64,000 nt of DNA from Nitrospira moscoviensis (GCF_001273775.1 NZ_CP011801.1:3388001-3452000), one strand, 5' to 3'. Shown: positions 1 through 9,477, counted from the first letter of the stretch. The notes: generated by a model from the sequence alone, not told the origin. Numbers and translations are program-made.

Positions 1-726
1 ATGCACCTGCTCGAATTTGTAGACCTGGTCGATCGCGGCGGAGAACAATGGCTTCTGCATCAGCAAGAGGTGGTAATAGGTCTCGATCCGCACGATCGCA
101 TCGACGATGTCTTTCAGCCGCGACGCGTGAACTTGCGACGGCCCGACGCTGACCCAATACCGCTCGCGCCCTTGATCATCAGGCGTGAAACTGGTGGCGA
201 CACTCGTTTGGTCGTCGAAGATCCGGCTGCCGTAAATGACCGGCCCCGGCAGCAGCGCGCGCAGCTCGTCGCGCGGCGGCAGTGCATCGGTCGTCAACAA
301 GATATCCAACCGGCAAACGTCCGATCCCAGCGGCGTCACCGGAAAGGTGTAGTGGGGGAACTTCAGCGGCCCGAACGTGACGCCGCCGCCGTTCTTTGGC
401 GGCAGGTGCCAGAGCTGATAGTTGTAGTACTCGGTATGCGCCTGCCAGACGACGATCAGCCGGTCCCCGCTCTCCGCTTCCTTGACGCCGTACCCGAACG
501 TCTCGCGCAACACCGTCGACTCGGCCGGCACCTTGAAGGTGCCCAACATCGACTGGAACTCGGACCGGCTGGCGGCGCGCTGCGTCGGCGGGTCCGCCAT
601 CCGGAAGGCTTTGTAATGGACATGAGCCGGCGCCCGCAGCCATTCGCCCAGCGGCAGATGCGGACGTTCATGCAGTTTCTTGAGCAGATGGTCGGTTCCC
701 GGCTGCGGCGCTTCCGATGAATTCAT
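1..726 (-). CDS. DUF3422 family protein, N-terminal part (cut by window edge)
   Basis: The frame starts at ATG 726-724 after a good ribosome site (GGAGTAAGGG) and stays open for 242 codons to the left edge, so the C-terminus is missing. The translation begins MNSSEAPQPGTDHLLKKLHE and contains HERPHLPLGEWLRAPAHVHY followed by ESGDRLIVVWQAHTEYYNYQ. This matches the N-terminal layout of DUF3422 proteins, which are predicted membrane-anchored and whose anchor sits in the part not seen here. Function is unknown for the family. It starts only 8 bp after the DUF5615 gene and is probably transcribed with it. The family call rests on remembered sequence style; the coding call is firm because no stop occurs and the Shine-Dalgarno is good. 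Confidence 0.75.
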   Translation of the reverse strand, partial: MNSSEAPQPGTDHLLKKLHERPHLPLGEWLRAPAHVHYKAFRMADPPTQRAASRSEFQSMLGTFKVPAESTVLRETFGYGVKEAESGDRLIVVWQAHTEYYNYQLWHLPPKNGGGVTFGPLKFPHYTFPVTPLGSDVCRLDILLTTDALPPRDELRALLPGPVIYGSRIFDDQTSVATSFTPDDQGRERYWVSVGPSQVHASRLKDIVDAIVRIETYYHLLLMQKPLFSAAIDQVYKFEQVH

Positions 727-734
727 GCTCACCC

Positions 735-1085
735 TTACTCCGTTGATGGCAAAGTCAGCGTAAGAAAAGTCGCCGTCTCCTGTCGGGCAAACTGCTCGAT
801 ATCGTGTGCTCGCATGGTCAACAGGCGAACGAGATCCTGGTTAGAACAATTTCCGACATCCAGCCAAACGACTTTCTGTGGGGCTCCTCGCATCATGCTC
901 AGGCGAAGGAAGTCCTGATCTCTTGTCACCAACAAGCAACCATGCTCTTTCGCCAGACGCCATACGATATCATCCGACGCCCCTCCTGCTCCTAACAGAC
1001 GAACATGACCAGACTGCGGATACAGAGGGGTAATTGAAGGGAGAAGATACTCTGAAAGATTTTCGTCAAGGAGCAGCCGCACCAC
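735..1085 (-). CDS. DUF5615 family PIN-like protein (toxin-like)
   Basis: This 116-residue protein opens with VRLLLDENLSEYLLPSI, the acidic N-terminal motif of the DUF5615 PIN-like family. It continues with DDIVWRLAKEHGCLLVTRDQ and DFLRL, supplying the further acidic residues (TRDQDF) expected of a Mg-dependent PIN nuclease fold. The family is normally paired with a DUF433 protein, and such a gene lies 3 bp upstream (1089-1316), giving a compact two-gene unit. By analogy it would be an RNase-type toxin, but neither toxicity nor RNase activity is shown by sequence alone. The length is normal for the family and no truncation is seen. Confidence 0.85.
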   Translation of the reverse strand: MVRLLLDENLSEYLLPSITPLYPQSGHVRLLGAGGASDDIVWRLAKEHGCLLVTRDQDFLRLSMMRGAPQKVVWLDVGNCSNQDLVRLLTMRAHDIEQFARQETATFLTLTLPSTE

Positions 1086-1088
1086 TGC

Positions 1089-1316
1089 TCAGGCTGCGGG
1101 AATAGAAAGAGTGCGCCGCTCGCGCTCCGCCGCATAGGCCAAGCACGCTAACACATCCTCATGCGTCAGCTGGGGAAAATTTGCGAGCAGTTCCGTTTCC
1201 GGCATTCCGCTGGCCAGATGGCCGAGCACTTCACCTACTGTGATTCTTGTGCCACGGACACAGGGTTTGCCAAACCGGATGTTCGGATCGACGCTGATGC
1301 GGTCAAGGAATTGCAT
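1089..1316 (-). CDS. DUF433 domain protein (antitoxin-like)
   Basis: This 75-residue protein contains RISVDPNIRFGKPCVRGTRI, the signature start of DUF433, followed by TVGEVLGHLASGMPETELLA, a helical segment resembling a winged or helix-turn-helix DNA-binding core. Known DUF433 proteins are found upstream of DUF5615 PIN-like toxins and are taken to be their antitoxins and autorepressors. That order is seen here, with 3 bp between the two genes. The pair is probably an addiction or stress module; this is inference from pairing. Confidence 0.85.
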   Translation of the reverse strand: MQFLDRISVDPNIRFGKPCVRGTRITVGEVLGHLASGMPETELLANFPQLTHEDVLACLAYAAERERRTLSIPAA

Positions 1317-1387
1317 GGGGCTATGATAACGGAGTCCTCATTCTGTCGCAACAAGACCTATTGGAGCTACACGCAGTCTGGACCTGC

Positions 1388-2626
1388 TTATAGTCCCGGG
1401 CGTTTTTCCGCCGTGACGGCGAGTTCCATCGTCTCGTCTCCGCGGCGCACGGTGAGCCTCAGCGTTTGGCCTGCTTCCACTTGGCACAAGCGTTTGGCGT
1501 CCCGCTCGCTCTTGATCCCTGCCAAGGAGCGCCCATTGCAGGCGACGACCTTGTCGCCAACTCGCAACCCCGCCTGCTCCGCCGGCAGCCCGCTGCGGAG
1601 CTCCCGCACCTGATAAAACCGAGCTCCATGGTCTTCCACCAGCTCCCAATTGACGCCGATGCGTCCCGAGCCGAGCAGGCCCGTCTGCGATCCGAAGCGA
1701 GCCAGGATCCGGTGGACGATCGTGCGGGCCGAGCTTTCCGGATCGTCGGTGGTCGGGTCGATCAGATGGCCTTCGCCGCTGAACAGCAGGACGCCGGTTT
1801 CCACATCGATGATCCGCAAAGAAAGCGAGACCGCGTGGGTCCTCTCCTGCTCGCGCCGCTCCCACTGTTGGACGTCTCCGACGATGATCGCCTGGGCGCC
1901 TACCAGTTTGCCCACTCTAAGGACGTTCGCGTCGTCGGCATGCTGCAATTGAATCACTTGCTCTTTCAACACTTCATCCAGCTTGGCCCGTTCGACCATG
2001 TGCACGTCCAGATCCAGCATCAGCGTCGTGACAATTCCGGCCACCCGCGATCCGCTCCCCTGCGCACCGGCCGCGTCTTCGAACAGCATCACGGCCATCG
2101 TGCGATACCGATCGATCGTCTCGCGGTCGATGGGACCGTTGCCCGACACGGTGGGTTCGGGCCGCCCGGCGCCGCCCGGCCGCGCCGTCGGCACGCCGAC
2201 CGTCGCGCAGGCGCGCCGGCGCTGGAGAATCGCCGCCGGCGGTCCCCACGCGCAGAGCTCGTCGTTGACCAGCACAATGTGTTGCGGATACTCCCGCTGG
2301 TGCTCGGAGATGATGTTCGTGAAGGGATAAAAGAGGCACCCGCCGACCCAGATCGACAGGGGGCAATAGCCCAATTCGTAGAGCCATTGTTTTCGGGCCG
2401 TCATCGAATATTCCCACACCAACATGCGGCCGTCGTCACGCAGCACGCGGTCCGGGCGCCCGATCGCCTCGACCACTTGCCCTTTGGTCATCGGGATCGA
2501 GAGTCGATCCAATTTCGCTTCCGATTTGACGAGGGTATAGCCCACGCCGCAGCCGCTCGTCACCGCGGCTCCCGAACCGGTGACGACCAGCGCGAGAAGG
2601 ACACGAATGAGCGGTGCGCCTCGCAT
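1388..2626 (-). CDS. Lipoprotein with BamE-like, CsgG-like and PDZ-like regions
   Basis: The start at 2626 gives a clean lipoprotein signal (MRGAPLIRVLLALVVTGSGA ending in a TSGC lipobox); a GTG 21 bp upstream is an alternative. After the lipid-anchored Cys comes a SmpA/BamE-like segment (SIPMTKGQVVEAIGRPDRVL, then VWEYS). The middle region (about residues 175-310) looks CsgG/penicillin-binding-activator-like: MAVMLFEDAAG, VERAKLDEVLKEQ, GAQAIIVGDV, and SLRIIDVETGVLLFSGEG. The C-terminus (SGLPAEQAGLRVGDKVVACN) is a PDZ-like domain. It is therefore an outer-membrane or periplasmic scaffold of envelope assembly type. The combination of three modules is uncommon and the specific role is unknown. 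Confidence 0.8.
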   Translation of the reverse strand: MRGAPLIRVLLALVVTGSGAAVTSGCGVGYTLVKSEAKLDRLSIPMTKGQVVEAIGRPDRVLRDDGRMLVWEYSMTARKQWLYELGYCPLSIWVGGCLFYPFTNIISEHQREYPQHIVLVNDELCAWGPPAAILQRRRACATVGVPTARPGGAGRPEPTVSGNGPIDRETIDRYRTMAVMLFEDAAGAQGSGSRVAGIVTTLMLDLDVHMVERAKLDEVLKEQVIQLQHADDANVLRVGKLVGAQAIIVGDVQQWERREQERTHAVSLSLRIIDVETGVLLFSGEGHLIDPTTDDPESSARTIVHRILARFGSQTGLLGSGRIGVNWELVEDHGARFYQVRELRSGLPAEQAGLRVGDKVVACNGRSLAGIKSERDAKRLCQVEAGQTLRLTVRRGDETMELAVTAEKRPGL

Positions 2627-2687
2627 GGCGCGAGAGCGTAGCACCACCCGGACATGGCTTCAATGGATCTCTACGACGGCGGACTTC

Positions 2688-3254
2688 TTAATTGTAGGAG
2701 GGGTCGAAAGGCATATCGGCATAATGCCGATACTCGTCGCCCAGTGTCAGGAGAATCTCCCCCCAGACACAGGTGGGATCTTTCTCGAAGACCATCGCCG
2801 GATCGGCGGGCAGCGTAATCCAGGAGCCCGTTTTCATCTCGCTTTCGAGTTGACCGGGTCCCCAGCCGCTGTAGCCCAGATAGGCGCGAAACGACTCCTT
2901 TGTGCCGGCGCCGGTGAGAATGCGCTCCACCATGTTCATATCGCCCCCGAGGCACACTCCGTCGAAGACATGATGGGAATTCTCCGGCAACTGCTCGGCG
3001 CGGAAGAGCAGCATGACTTGATTGGTCTGCACCGGCCCGCCGGCGTACAACACATGGCCGGAGCCTTCGAGAATCGGCACCTGCGGCAAGGCTTCGGAAA
3101 TCGACATCGCGGTCGGCCGGTTGACGACGACGCCCAGCGCCCCTTCCGGCCCATGCTCGCACAACAGCACGACGGATTGGCGAAAGTTCGGATCGCGCAG
3201 GCTCGGCGCGGCGACGAGGAAAATTCCCTTGCGGAGCGGCGTCTGCATGGTCAA
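2688..3254 (-). CDS. UPF0301/AlgH family protein (YqgE)
   Basis: This 188-residue protein begins with KGIFLVAAPSLRDPNFRQSV and VVLLCEHGPEGALGVVVNRP, the hallmark of the AlgH/UPF0301 family. Further family positions are VLYAGGPVQTNQVMLLF and YLGYSGWGPGQLESEM near the C-terminal half. Length is typical (about 185-190). AlgH was first described as an alginate regulator in Pseudomonas, but its biochemical function is unresolved. It is a soluble cytoplasmic protein. It lies between the lipoprotein gene and a nitrilase-family gene on the same strand. Confidence 0.93.
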   Translation of the reverse strand: MTMQTPLRKGIFLVAAPSLRDPNFRQSVVLLCEHGPEGALGVVVNRPTAMSISEALPQVPILEGSGHVLYAGGPVQTNQVMLLFRAEQLPENSHHVFDGVCLGGDMNMVERILTGAGTKESFRAYLGYSGWGPGQLESEMKTGSWITLPADPAMVFEKDPTCVWGEILLTLGDEYRHYADMPFDPSYN

Positions 3255-3315
3255 ATCCTACCGTGCCGTCGCGTGGCGTGCAAGATGAACGGAGGGAGCA
3301 GACGCGCCCCGGCGG

Positions 3316-4107
3316 TCAGAGATTGTAGAGCCCGGACCGGCGGTCGCGCAGCAGATCGTTGTACCGGTTGAGGTGTTTGTCGCGGGCTTCGGCCGGATCG
3401 ATGTCGAGCACGGTGAGGTCTTCCCGGTCGCGGGGCGCGCGGTGGAGGATCACGCCCTTCGGCGTCACGATCTCGCTGTTCCCGATATAGGTCAGCGGGT
3501 CTTTGCCCCCGCGGGCTTCACCGCCGATGCGGTTACAGGTCACGGCAAAGACCCGGTTCTCCAGGCAGCGGACCGGCATGGAATCGGGGCAGTTGGGCAA
3601 GACGAGGTTGGACGGATGGCAGAGGATATCGGCGCCTTGCAGCGCCAGCGAGCGGGCGGCTTCCGGATAGTACCAATCGAAGCAGATCATCACGCCGATC
3701 TTCGCCGGCCCGATGTCCCAGACGCGGAACCCGGAATCGCCGGGCGTGAAGAACAGCGTTTCCTCATAAAACAGGTGCGTCTTGCGGTAGCAGCCGAGCA
3801 AGCCGGAGGGCCCGACGACCACGGCGGAGTTGTAGCACCGGCCCCCGGCTCGTTCCGGCAATCCCGCCACGATGTGCATGCGGCGCCGCTTCGCCACATC
3901 CAGCAAGCGAATCGTCGTGGGACCGTCCGGCACCGGTTCCGCCAGGCGCTGCACCTCGTCATGCGAGACGAACTGATAGCCGGAGGCGAAGAGCTCCGGC
4001 AGCACGATGAGATCGGCATCGGCCTGCTCCAACTTGGCCGTGACCGTCTCAAGATTCTTCGCGACGTCGCCGAACTGCGGATCGAATTGGTAGAACCCGA
4101 CGCGCAT
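3316..4107 (-). CDS. Carbon-nitrogen hydrolase (nitrilase superfamily)
   Basis: The full nitrilase-superfamily triad is visible in this 263-residue protein: Glu38 in IVLPELFASGY, Lys109 in CYRKTHLF, and Cys142 in GVMICFDWYYPEA. A second Glu following the catalytic Cys (YYPEA) is also typical. Such enzymes hydrolyse or transfer amide or nitrile groups through a Cys acyl intermediate. The closest style is the amidase/omega-amidase or N-carbamoylputrescine amidase branch, and substrate cannot be assigned. The N-terminus MRVGFYQFDPQFGDV fits a cytoplasmic enzyme with no signal peptide. A 19-bp perfect hairpin separates it from smbP upstream. Confidence 0.9.
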   Translation of the reverse strand: MRVGFYQFDPQFGDVAKNLETVTAKLEQADADLIVLPELFASGYQFVSHDEVQRLAEPVPDGPTTIRLLDVAKRRRMHIVAGLPERAGGRCYNSAVVVGPSGLLGCYRKTHLFYEETLFFTPGDSGFRVWDIGPAKIGVMICFDWYYPEAARSLALQGADILCHPSNLVLPNCPDSMPVRCLENRVFAVTCNRIGGEARGGKDPLTYIGNSEIVTPKGVILHRAPRDREDLTVLDIDPAEARDKHLNRYNDLLRDRRSGLYNL

Positions 4108-4125
4108 GAAATAGGTTGGGGGGTT

Positions 4126-4167
4126 GGGGCACGAGGCGGGAGGATCGTTCCTCCCGCCTCGTGCCCC
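4126..4167. terminator. Perfect 19-bp inverted repeat, probable terminator after the SmbP gene
   Basis: Arms at 4126-4144 and 4149-4167 are perfectly complementary around the loop TCGT. The hairpin lies just downstream of the smbP-like stop (4180) and upstream of the nitrilase start (4107). There is no long T-tract on the minus strand, so it may attenuate or stabilise RNA rather than act as a classical intrinsic terminator. Confidence 0.6.
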
Positions 4168-4179
4168 TCGCCAGAATGA

Positions 4180-4527
4180 TTACTTCACTTCCGAGAGATG
4201 GGTCACGGCGCCTTCGGCGTGCTTGGTCGCCACGTCCGCGTGGCCCGCCTTGCCGTGTTCGACGGCTTCTTTCAGGTGCTTCACGCCTTCGTCGAGATGC
4301 GGATTTTTCATTCCCGCCGCTTCGGCGTGCTTCAAAGCCCCTTCGGCATGCTTCACGAGCGCGTCCGCGTGGCCCGCCTTGCCGTGGGAGACGGCTTCCT
4401 TCGCATGTTCGACGGCTTCACTGACATGTTTGTTATCGGCGAGCGCCAGACCGGTGAGCATCGGCAACCCCGCGATGGCTCCGGCGGCGGCTACCACAAG
4501 TGCGCTGCGACGAATGGTGATCATCAT
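4180..4527 (-). CDS. smbP: SmbP-like small histidine-rich periplasmic metal-binding protein
   Basis: The product is 115 residues with a signal peptide (hydrophobic run ending near GLALA|DNKHV). The mature part is a four-helix-style His-rich protein carrying two near-identical units, AVSHGKAGHADALVKHAEGA and AVEHGKAGHADVATKHAEGA, separated by a MKNPHLDEG linker. This matches SmbP of Nitrosomonas europaea, a periplasmic protein that binds Cu and other divalent metals. The internal duplication is also visible at DNA level. A strong Shine-Dalgarno (GGAGGAGGCG) precedes the paired ATGs. Likely role is copper buffering or delivery for the many cytochromes and oxidases. A promoter-like element is listed separately. 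Confidence 0.85.
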   Translation of the reverse strand: MMITIRRSALVVAAAGAIAGLPMLTGLALADNKHVSEAVEHAKEAVSHGKAGHADALVKHAEGALKHAEAAGMKNPHLDEGVKHLKEAVEHGKAGHADVATKHAEGAVTHLSEVK

Positions 4528-4584
4528 GTTCGCCTCCTCCTGGTTGAATGTAGACGGGACAAGGACTGGAAGAATGGTAAATTC

Positions 4585-4614
4585 ACCTTACACAGCGTTC
4601 TGCAACACTGTCAA
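4585..4614 (-). promoter_or_regulatory. Candidate promoter of the smbP-like gene
   Basis: On the minus strand TTGACA (4614-4609) is followed by an 18-bp spacer and TAAGGT (4590-4585), with the sequence GTAAGGTGA around the -10. The same architecture occurs before the Pup gene. Confidence 0.5.
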
Positions 4615-4617
4615 GGT

Positions 4618-5496
4618 TCAAGAAGGGCGCGCCGTTTGGTCGAACCCCAGGATCTTTTGCAGCCCCTGGAAATCCTTTTCCACCGGGCAGGCAAAATCCC
4701 TGCTCCACTCCCACCAGGAACCCGGATAATTCCTCACGCGCTCGTAGCCGACCAGTTTGAGCACGACATAGAGCCACGCCGACCGCACACCGCCCGTACA
4801 ATAACAGACCAGTTCCTGGTCCGGCCGGATTCCTTTCTCCTCGAGCGCCGCCTTGATCGCTTCGGCGTCTTTGACCGTCGCGTCTTTATTCAAGAAGCCG
4901 TTCCAAGCCACATGGATGGCCGACGGGATATGCCCGGGCCGCGGAATGCCGGACACTTCTTTCCCCAGATACTCCTCCAGGCTGCGGGCGTCCAGAATGG
5001 CGGTCTTCGGATGGGGCGCCCGCACGATCGTCTTCAGCTCCTCCTTGGCGATGGTCACCTGCTTCACCGGCTGCGCCGTAAAATGACCTGGCGGCGGGGT
5101 CACGCGGCCGTGTTCGAATGGGCGTTTTTCGGCCGTCCACTTCACCCAGCCGCCGTCCAAGATGCGGAGCTTCTTGTGCCCCAGATATTCGAGCATCCAG
5201 AACATGCGGCCTTCGTCGCCCCAGTTGTCGAAGGGATTGGAATAGATCACGACCTCGCTGTCCTGATTGATGCCGAGCCGCCGGAGGATCTGTTCGATCT
5301 GTTTGAGATCGGGGTTGAGCAAGCCTTTCGGCACGGCGTTCGGATCGCTGTACTCGTGCCAGGTGGAATGCACCGCGCCGGGAATGTGGCCGCCGAATTC
5401 ATACGCGGCTTTGCCGCGCACGTCGATCACGACCAAGTCCGGTTGGCCCAACCGCTGCTGCAGGGTCTCCGTGTCGATCAGGAAGGGATGCGTCAT
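4618..5496 (-). CDS. Sulfurtransferase (two-domain rhodanese)
   Basis: The start at 5496 (MTHPFLIDTETLQQRLGQPD) is chosen because it has AAAGGA at proper distance, giving 292 residues; an upstream in-frame Met at 5535 lacks support. The protein has two rhodanese domains. The N-terminal one (LVVIDVRGKAAYEFGGHIPG) has no active-site Cys in its loop. The C-terminal one carries the catalytic loop CYCTGGVRSAW, where the second Cys is the likely persulfide carrier. It would transfer sulfane sulfur from thiosulfate or 3-mercaptopyruvate. No signal peptide is seen, so it is probably cytoplasmic. It sits directly downstream of a pentahaem cytochrome gene and an HDAC-like gene on one transcript. Confidence 0.88.
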   Translation of the reverse strand: MTHPFLIDTETLQQRLGQPDLVVIDVRGKAAYEFGGHIPGAVHSTWHEYSDPNAVPKGLLNPDLKQIEQILRRLGINQDSEVVIYSNPFDNWGDEGRMFWMLEYLGHKKLRILDGGWVKWTAEKRPFEHGRVTPPPGHFTAQPVKQVTIAKEELKTIVRAPHPKTAILDARSLEEYLGKEVSGIPRPGHIPSAIHVAWNGFLNKDATVKDAEAIKAALEEKGIRPDQELVCYCTGGVRSAWLYVVLKLVGYERVRNYPGSWWEWSRDFACPVEKDFQGLQKILGFDQTARPS

Positions 5497-5535
5497 GACG
5501 TTCCTTTGTTGGTGTGGGCTGTCCGCGATCCGCAC

Positions 5536-6812
5536 TCAGCCTTCAGCTTGACAGCTCATTTCATTGCGCTGGCGGCTGGAGACTGATGGCCGATCGCTGT
5601 TGTTCAGTGCAGCCGTCAATTCACCGGATAAGGGGAAGTCCCGCTCGTACACCACGAACCGATACGGATCGTCGGCCGTCAGTCCATACTTGGTGCGCAA
5701 CATCTCGTGCTGGCCGTCCGTCAAGATGTGGTACTGCACCCGGGTCTTGAGAATCAAGCCCTCCGCCTGTTCGGGAACCCGATACCCAAACTCGTAGGCG
5801 CGACTCGCCAGCGGCAGCAGCCGGTTATCATACAGTTCCAGAATCGCCGGCTGCCACAAGATCCAGCGACCCATCGTCGCGCTCTGCCGCTCCAAGACCG
5901 TCCCCTGCTTGTCTTCCACGGAAAACTCCACGGTGAAGTGGCGGTCCGGATCGCCCGTCGGAATCTTATGTCCGGCTCCCGCATTGATCAGCGTCAAGGT
6001 GAATGTGATGCGCTCGCCCGGCCGGACCGCTTCGCGATCGGCCTTCACCTGGACGGCGATGGCCCGCTTGACCATGTCGGGATCGTGCCCGCCGCGCCAG
6101 AGATGTTGCCGGCCGTGCCGGATAGGACCGTTCGTGGCGACGGGCCGATCGATTTCCGGCATGTGGCAGCTTTGACAAATGAAGCCCCGCTCCTGCATGA
6201 AAAACTTGCCTTCGTACTCGGCGTAGGTTCCACAGGGGCCGACATTGTAGAACTGCGCGGGCCCGGACACGACGTTATGGCACCGGTAGCAGACCTGAGC
6301 CGTGCGAAAATTGGGATCGAACTGCGTGGGATGCGGGGCGGCGGAATCCTCATAGGGGCCTAAGATGACGCCGTCCCGCACATGGCAGGCCGCGCAGGTG
6401 ACCGATTCCTTCTGATATTCGGCGTCATACTGGGGATTCGGCACTTGCTCCGCTTTTTCCACCCGGCCGCGCGGGATGTCTTTCACCAGCGTGGGCTGTT
6501 GATTCTCCAGCGGTGTGTGGCAGTTCAAGCAGACCCACATATGCTTATCCTTCTTCCAATAGGCTTGGAAAAACGGATCGTCATAGGCGCGGGCATGGAT
6601 GCTCGTCTTCCATTCTTCGTAGATCTCGCGGTGGCACTGGCCGCAGGATTCGGCCTTCAGACTCGTGAGCCCTGCCGGCACCGGCTGAAAGGGAATGGCA
6701 TGCGCATAGTCGGATCGCAGCCCGAAAATCACGACCGGCTTGATCTCGGTGTAATAGAGATAGATCGCGGCCGCCAACACGAGCGCGGCGAACCCAACTT
6801 TGACGAAGCGGT

Positions 6813-6816
<4 letters not shown>
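5536..6816 (-). CDS. Membrane-anchored pentahaem cytochrome c (cytochrome c554-like)
   Basis: The 426-residue protein starts with an uncleaved-looking N-terminal anchor (VGFAALVLAAAIYLYY) and then shows five CXXCH haem sites: CGQCH, CLNCH, CAACH, CYRCH and CQSCH. The layout (CGQCHREIYEEWKTSIHARA at the first site) resembles the cytochrome c554/multihaem family. The last 150 residues form a haem-free beta-rich domain with INAGAGHKIPTGDPDRHFTV. It is predicted to face the periplasm and carry electrons. The start codon overlaps the stop of the HDAC-like gene by 4 bp (ATGA), so the two are translationally coupled. Two paralogues lie at 21735-24395. Its redox partner is unknown. Confidence 0.88.
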
Positions 6817-7757
<941 letters not shown>

Positions 7758-7766
7758 AAGCGAGCC

Positions 7767-7837
7767 AGTGATCAGTGATGCGTGATGGGTGATCAGCGCG
7801 GTCTTGACTCATCACTCTTCACTCATCACCATTCACT
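7767..7837. repeat. Inverted arms of iterated GTGATGN/NCATCAC units
   Basis: Positions 7767-7794 repeat GTGAT-type units, and 7806-7837 repeat the complementary ATCAC/TTCAC units, so the two arms can pair imperfectly. Similar arms occur at 62375-62460 and a single arm at 24381-24410, suggesting a dispersed intergenic element. Confidence 0.55.
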
Positions 7838-7919
7838 CGCGATGGTAGCACGCGCAAAACGGCATAGACAATGAGCGCTCGGCGCTGCTATCGTCCTCCG
7901 AGACGAAGAGGAGGATGCG

Positions 7920-8237
7920 ATGCCGAATCCGAGAATCGAACCGCTTAAGAAAGTCCTCGCGGTGGATCCGAATGACGAGGTCGCCTGGTTCGGCCTGGGG
8001 AAAGCTTATATGGAAGACGGCCATTTCGAGGAAGCCGCGAACGCCCTGCGGCAATGCGTGACGGTCAAGCCGACCTATTCAGCCGCCTACTACGCATGGG
8101 CACAATCGCTCCACAAACTCGGCCGTCTGGAAGAATGCCGGCAAGTCTCCGACCAAGGAATCGAGGTCTCCAAGAAAAACGGCGATGCGATGGTGACCAA
8201 GAACCTTGAGATGTTAAAGGGAACCCTGCCTGCCTGA
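7920..8237 (+). CDS. Small tetratricopeptide-repeat protein
   Basis: This is one of the few plus-strand genes here. ATG at 7920 follows a purine-rich GACGAAGAGGAGG site. The 105-residue product carries about two and a half TPR units: DPNDEVAWFGLGKAYMEDGH, then FEEAANALRQCV, PTYSAAYYAWAQSLHKLGRL and a final helix ending QVSDQGIEVSKKNGD. There is no signal peptide or membrane segment, so it is a cytoplasmic protein-protein interaction module. It converges with the gene at 8241. Partner unknown. Confidence 0.88.
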   Translation: MPNPRIEPLKKVLAVDPNDEVAWFGLGKAYMEDGHFEEAANALRQCVTVKPTYSAAYYAWAQSLHKLGRLEECRQVSDQGIEVSKKNGDAMVTKNLEMLKGTLPA

Positions 8238-8240
8238 CCC

Positions 8241-9089
8241 TTACAACAGGCTGCGAAGCGTATCCTGCTGCCGCTCATTCAAGACCGCGGCGGCAGCAGG
8301 ATTCCGGACGAGCATACGCACCCGCGGCTGAGCCCGCTCCTGCTTGCTCCGCTCAATCACGTCGACGTTCGCCAGTCTCGTTCCGGCCTTGGACGGAAGC
8401 GGATGGACGTCCCACAGCGAAATCAGCACGGCGCTCAGATGGCGCAGTCTGGTCAGCAAGACCGTGACCGCCCCTGAGAGGGCTTTCAAGTCCAGCCAGA
8501 TCTCCTCGCGGCGGCCAGTCGTGCCGCTCCGCAGGTCGGCGCGCGGAATGGAAATGTGGAGCAGCACCGGATCGCAGTAGTCCGACAGCTGCTTCGCCTT
8601 CTGCTGGATGCGCGCCAATACGCGATGGATCAGAATCACGCCGCGATCTTCTTCCGCGCCCTGGTCATCGTCTTTGATGATGCCGCGCAGCGGCAGGCGC
8701 CGGCGCTCGGCCGAACCCACCATGGCCGTCACCTCGACAAACAACCGGTCGCGCCCCAGATGGCACTCCAAGTCCGCCGTCCGGGCCTGAGACTCCGGCA
8801 AAAACGTCACGCGGACGCCGGCTCTGATCAGGTGGGTCGCCAGTTCCAGCTCGGCGAGCGCCGATTCCCGCACGCCGGGATCGTCATGCGCCAGCCGATG
8901 GATGAGCCGCCCCAGCCGCACATGGCTGGATTGATCGGCGCAATGGCGATGGAGCGCCGTCCATCGGTCTTCAAGCTGACGGGAGAGGATCTTGTCAGGC
9001 CGGCGCTTCAGGGACAGCGCGGGGACTCCGTGCCCTTCTCGAAGATGGGCGTGCAGTTTCAGCGTCCGTCGTGGTCGCCAGCGGGCCAT
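8241..9089 (-). CDS. Conserved hypothetical, possible PD-(D/E)XK-like fold
   Basis: The family of this 282-residue protein is not recognised. The middle contains SALAELELATHLIRAGVRVT, then TADLECHLGRDRLFVEVTAM, a pattern (Glu helix, hydrophobic-D-x-E strand, then V-E-V-T) seen in PD-(D/E)XK nuclease-like folds, with D106 and E119 as possible metal ligands. The usual Lys of E-x-K is replaced by Thr, so it could be inactive or a different fold. The N-terminus is Arg/His-rich (ARWRPRRTLKLHAHLRE), which fits nucleic-acid contact. No strong Shine-Dalgarno precedes ATG 9089. It is followed tail-to-tail by the TPR gene. Confidence 0.6.
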   Translation of the reverse strand: MARWRPRRTLKLHAHLREGHGVPALSLKRRPDKILSRQLEDRWTALHRHCADQSSHVRLGRLIHRLAHDDPGVRESALAELELATHLIRAGVRVTFLPESQARTADLECHLGRDRLFVEVTAMVGSAERRRLPLRGIIKDDDQGAEEDRGVILIHRVLARIQQKAKQLSDYCDPVLLHISIPRADLRSGTTGRREEIWLDLKALSGAVTVLLTRLRHLSAVLISLWDVHPLPSKAGTRLANVDVIERSKQERAQPRVRMLVRNPAAAAVLNERQQDTLRSLL

Positions 9090-9135
9090 GGAGGGTCGTT
9101 ACTCGTGAACCGTTATTCTCACGAATGTTTTAGTA

Positions 9136-9465
9136 CTAGACCGGCTCTGCGCCTTCATCTTCGCCGGAAGACGACTCCTCACCGGCAGGCGGCGCGGCGT
9201 TCAGTTCCTCATAGACTTCATCCAGCCATCGGCCCGCACAGCCGAGCACTTCGCGGACCAGAGGCTCCGGTTGCCCCGTGCGCCTGATAGTCCACTGTGA
9301 GACATATTCCAACAGCGCGTCGCGCTCGAACTGGCGCGTAGACTGAGCCGCGAGCTCCGTCAATTCGCCGAGACCGGTCTTCAGGATGTCGCCGACCGTT
9401 TCGCGGGCGTAAGAGGTGCTGGCCGTGACATATTGAATGGCGCGATTGAGCTCTTGATCGGTCAT
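9136..9465 (-). CDS. Hypothetical small acidic protein
   Basis: No family is recognised. The start at 9465 (MTDQELNRAIQYVTASTSYA) is chosen because AGGA lies just upstream and a promoter precedes it; a frame extension to 9495 would run through that promoter. The 109-residue product is helical, with TVGDILKTGLGELTELAAQS and a strongly acidic disordered tail (EESSSGEDEGAEPV). It is cytoplasmic with no signal peptide. It is divergently arranged with the M3 peptidase gene. Confidence 0.6.
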   Translation of the reverse strand: MTDQELNRAIQYVTASTSYARETVGDILKTGLGELTELAAQSTRQFERDALLEYVSQWTIRRTGQPEPLVREVLGCAGRWLDEVYEELNAAPPAGEESSSGEDEGAEPV

Positions 9466-9477
9466 CGTCCTGCCAGA

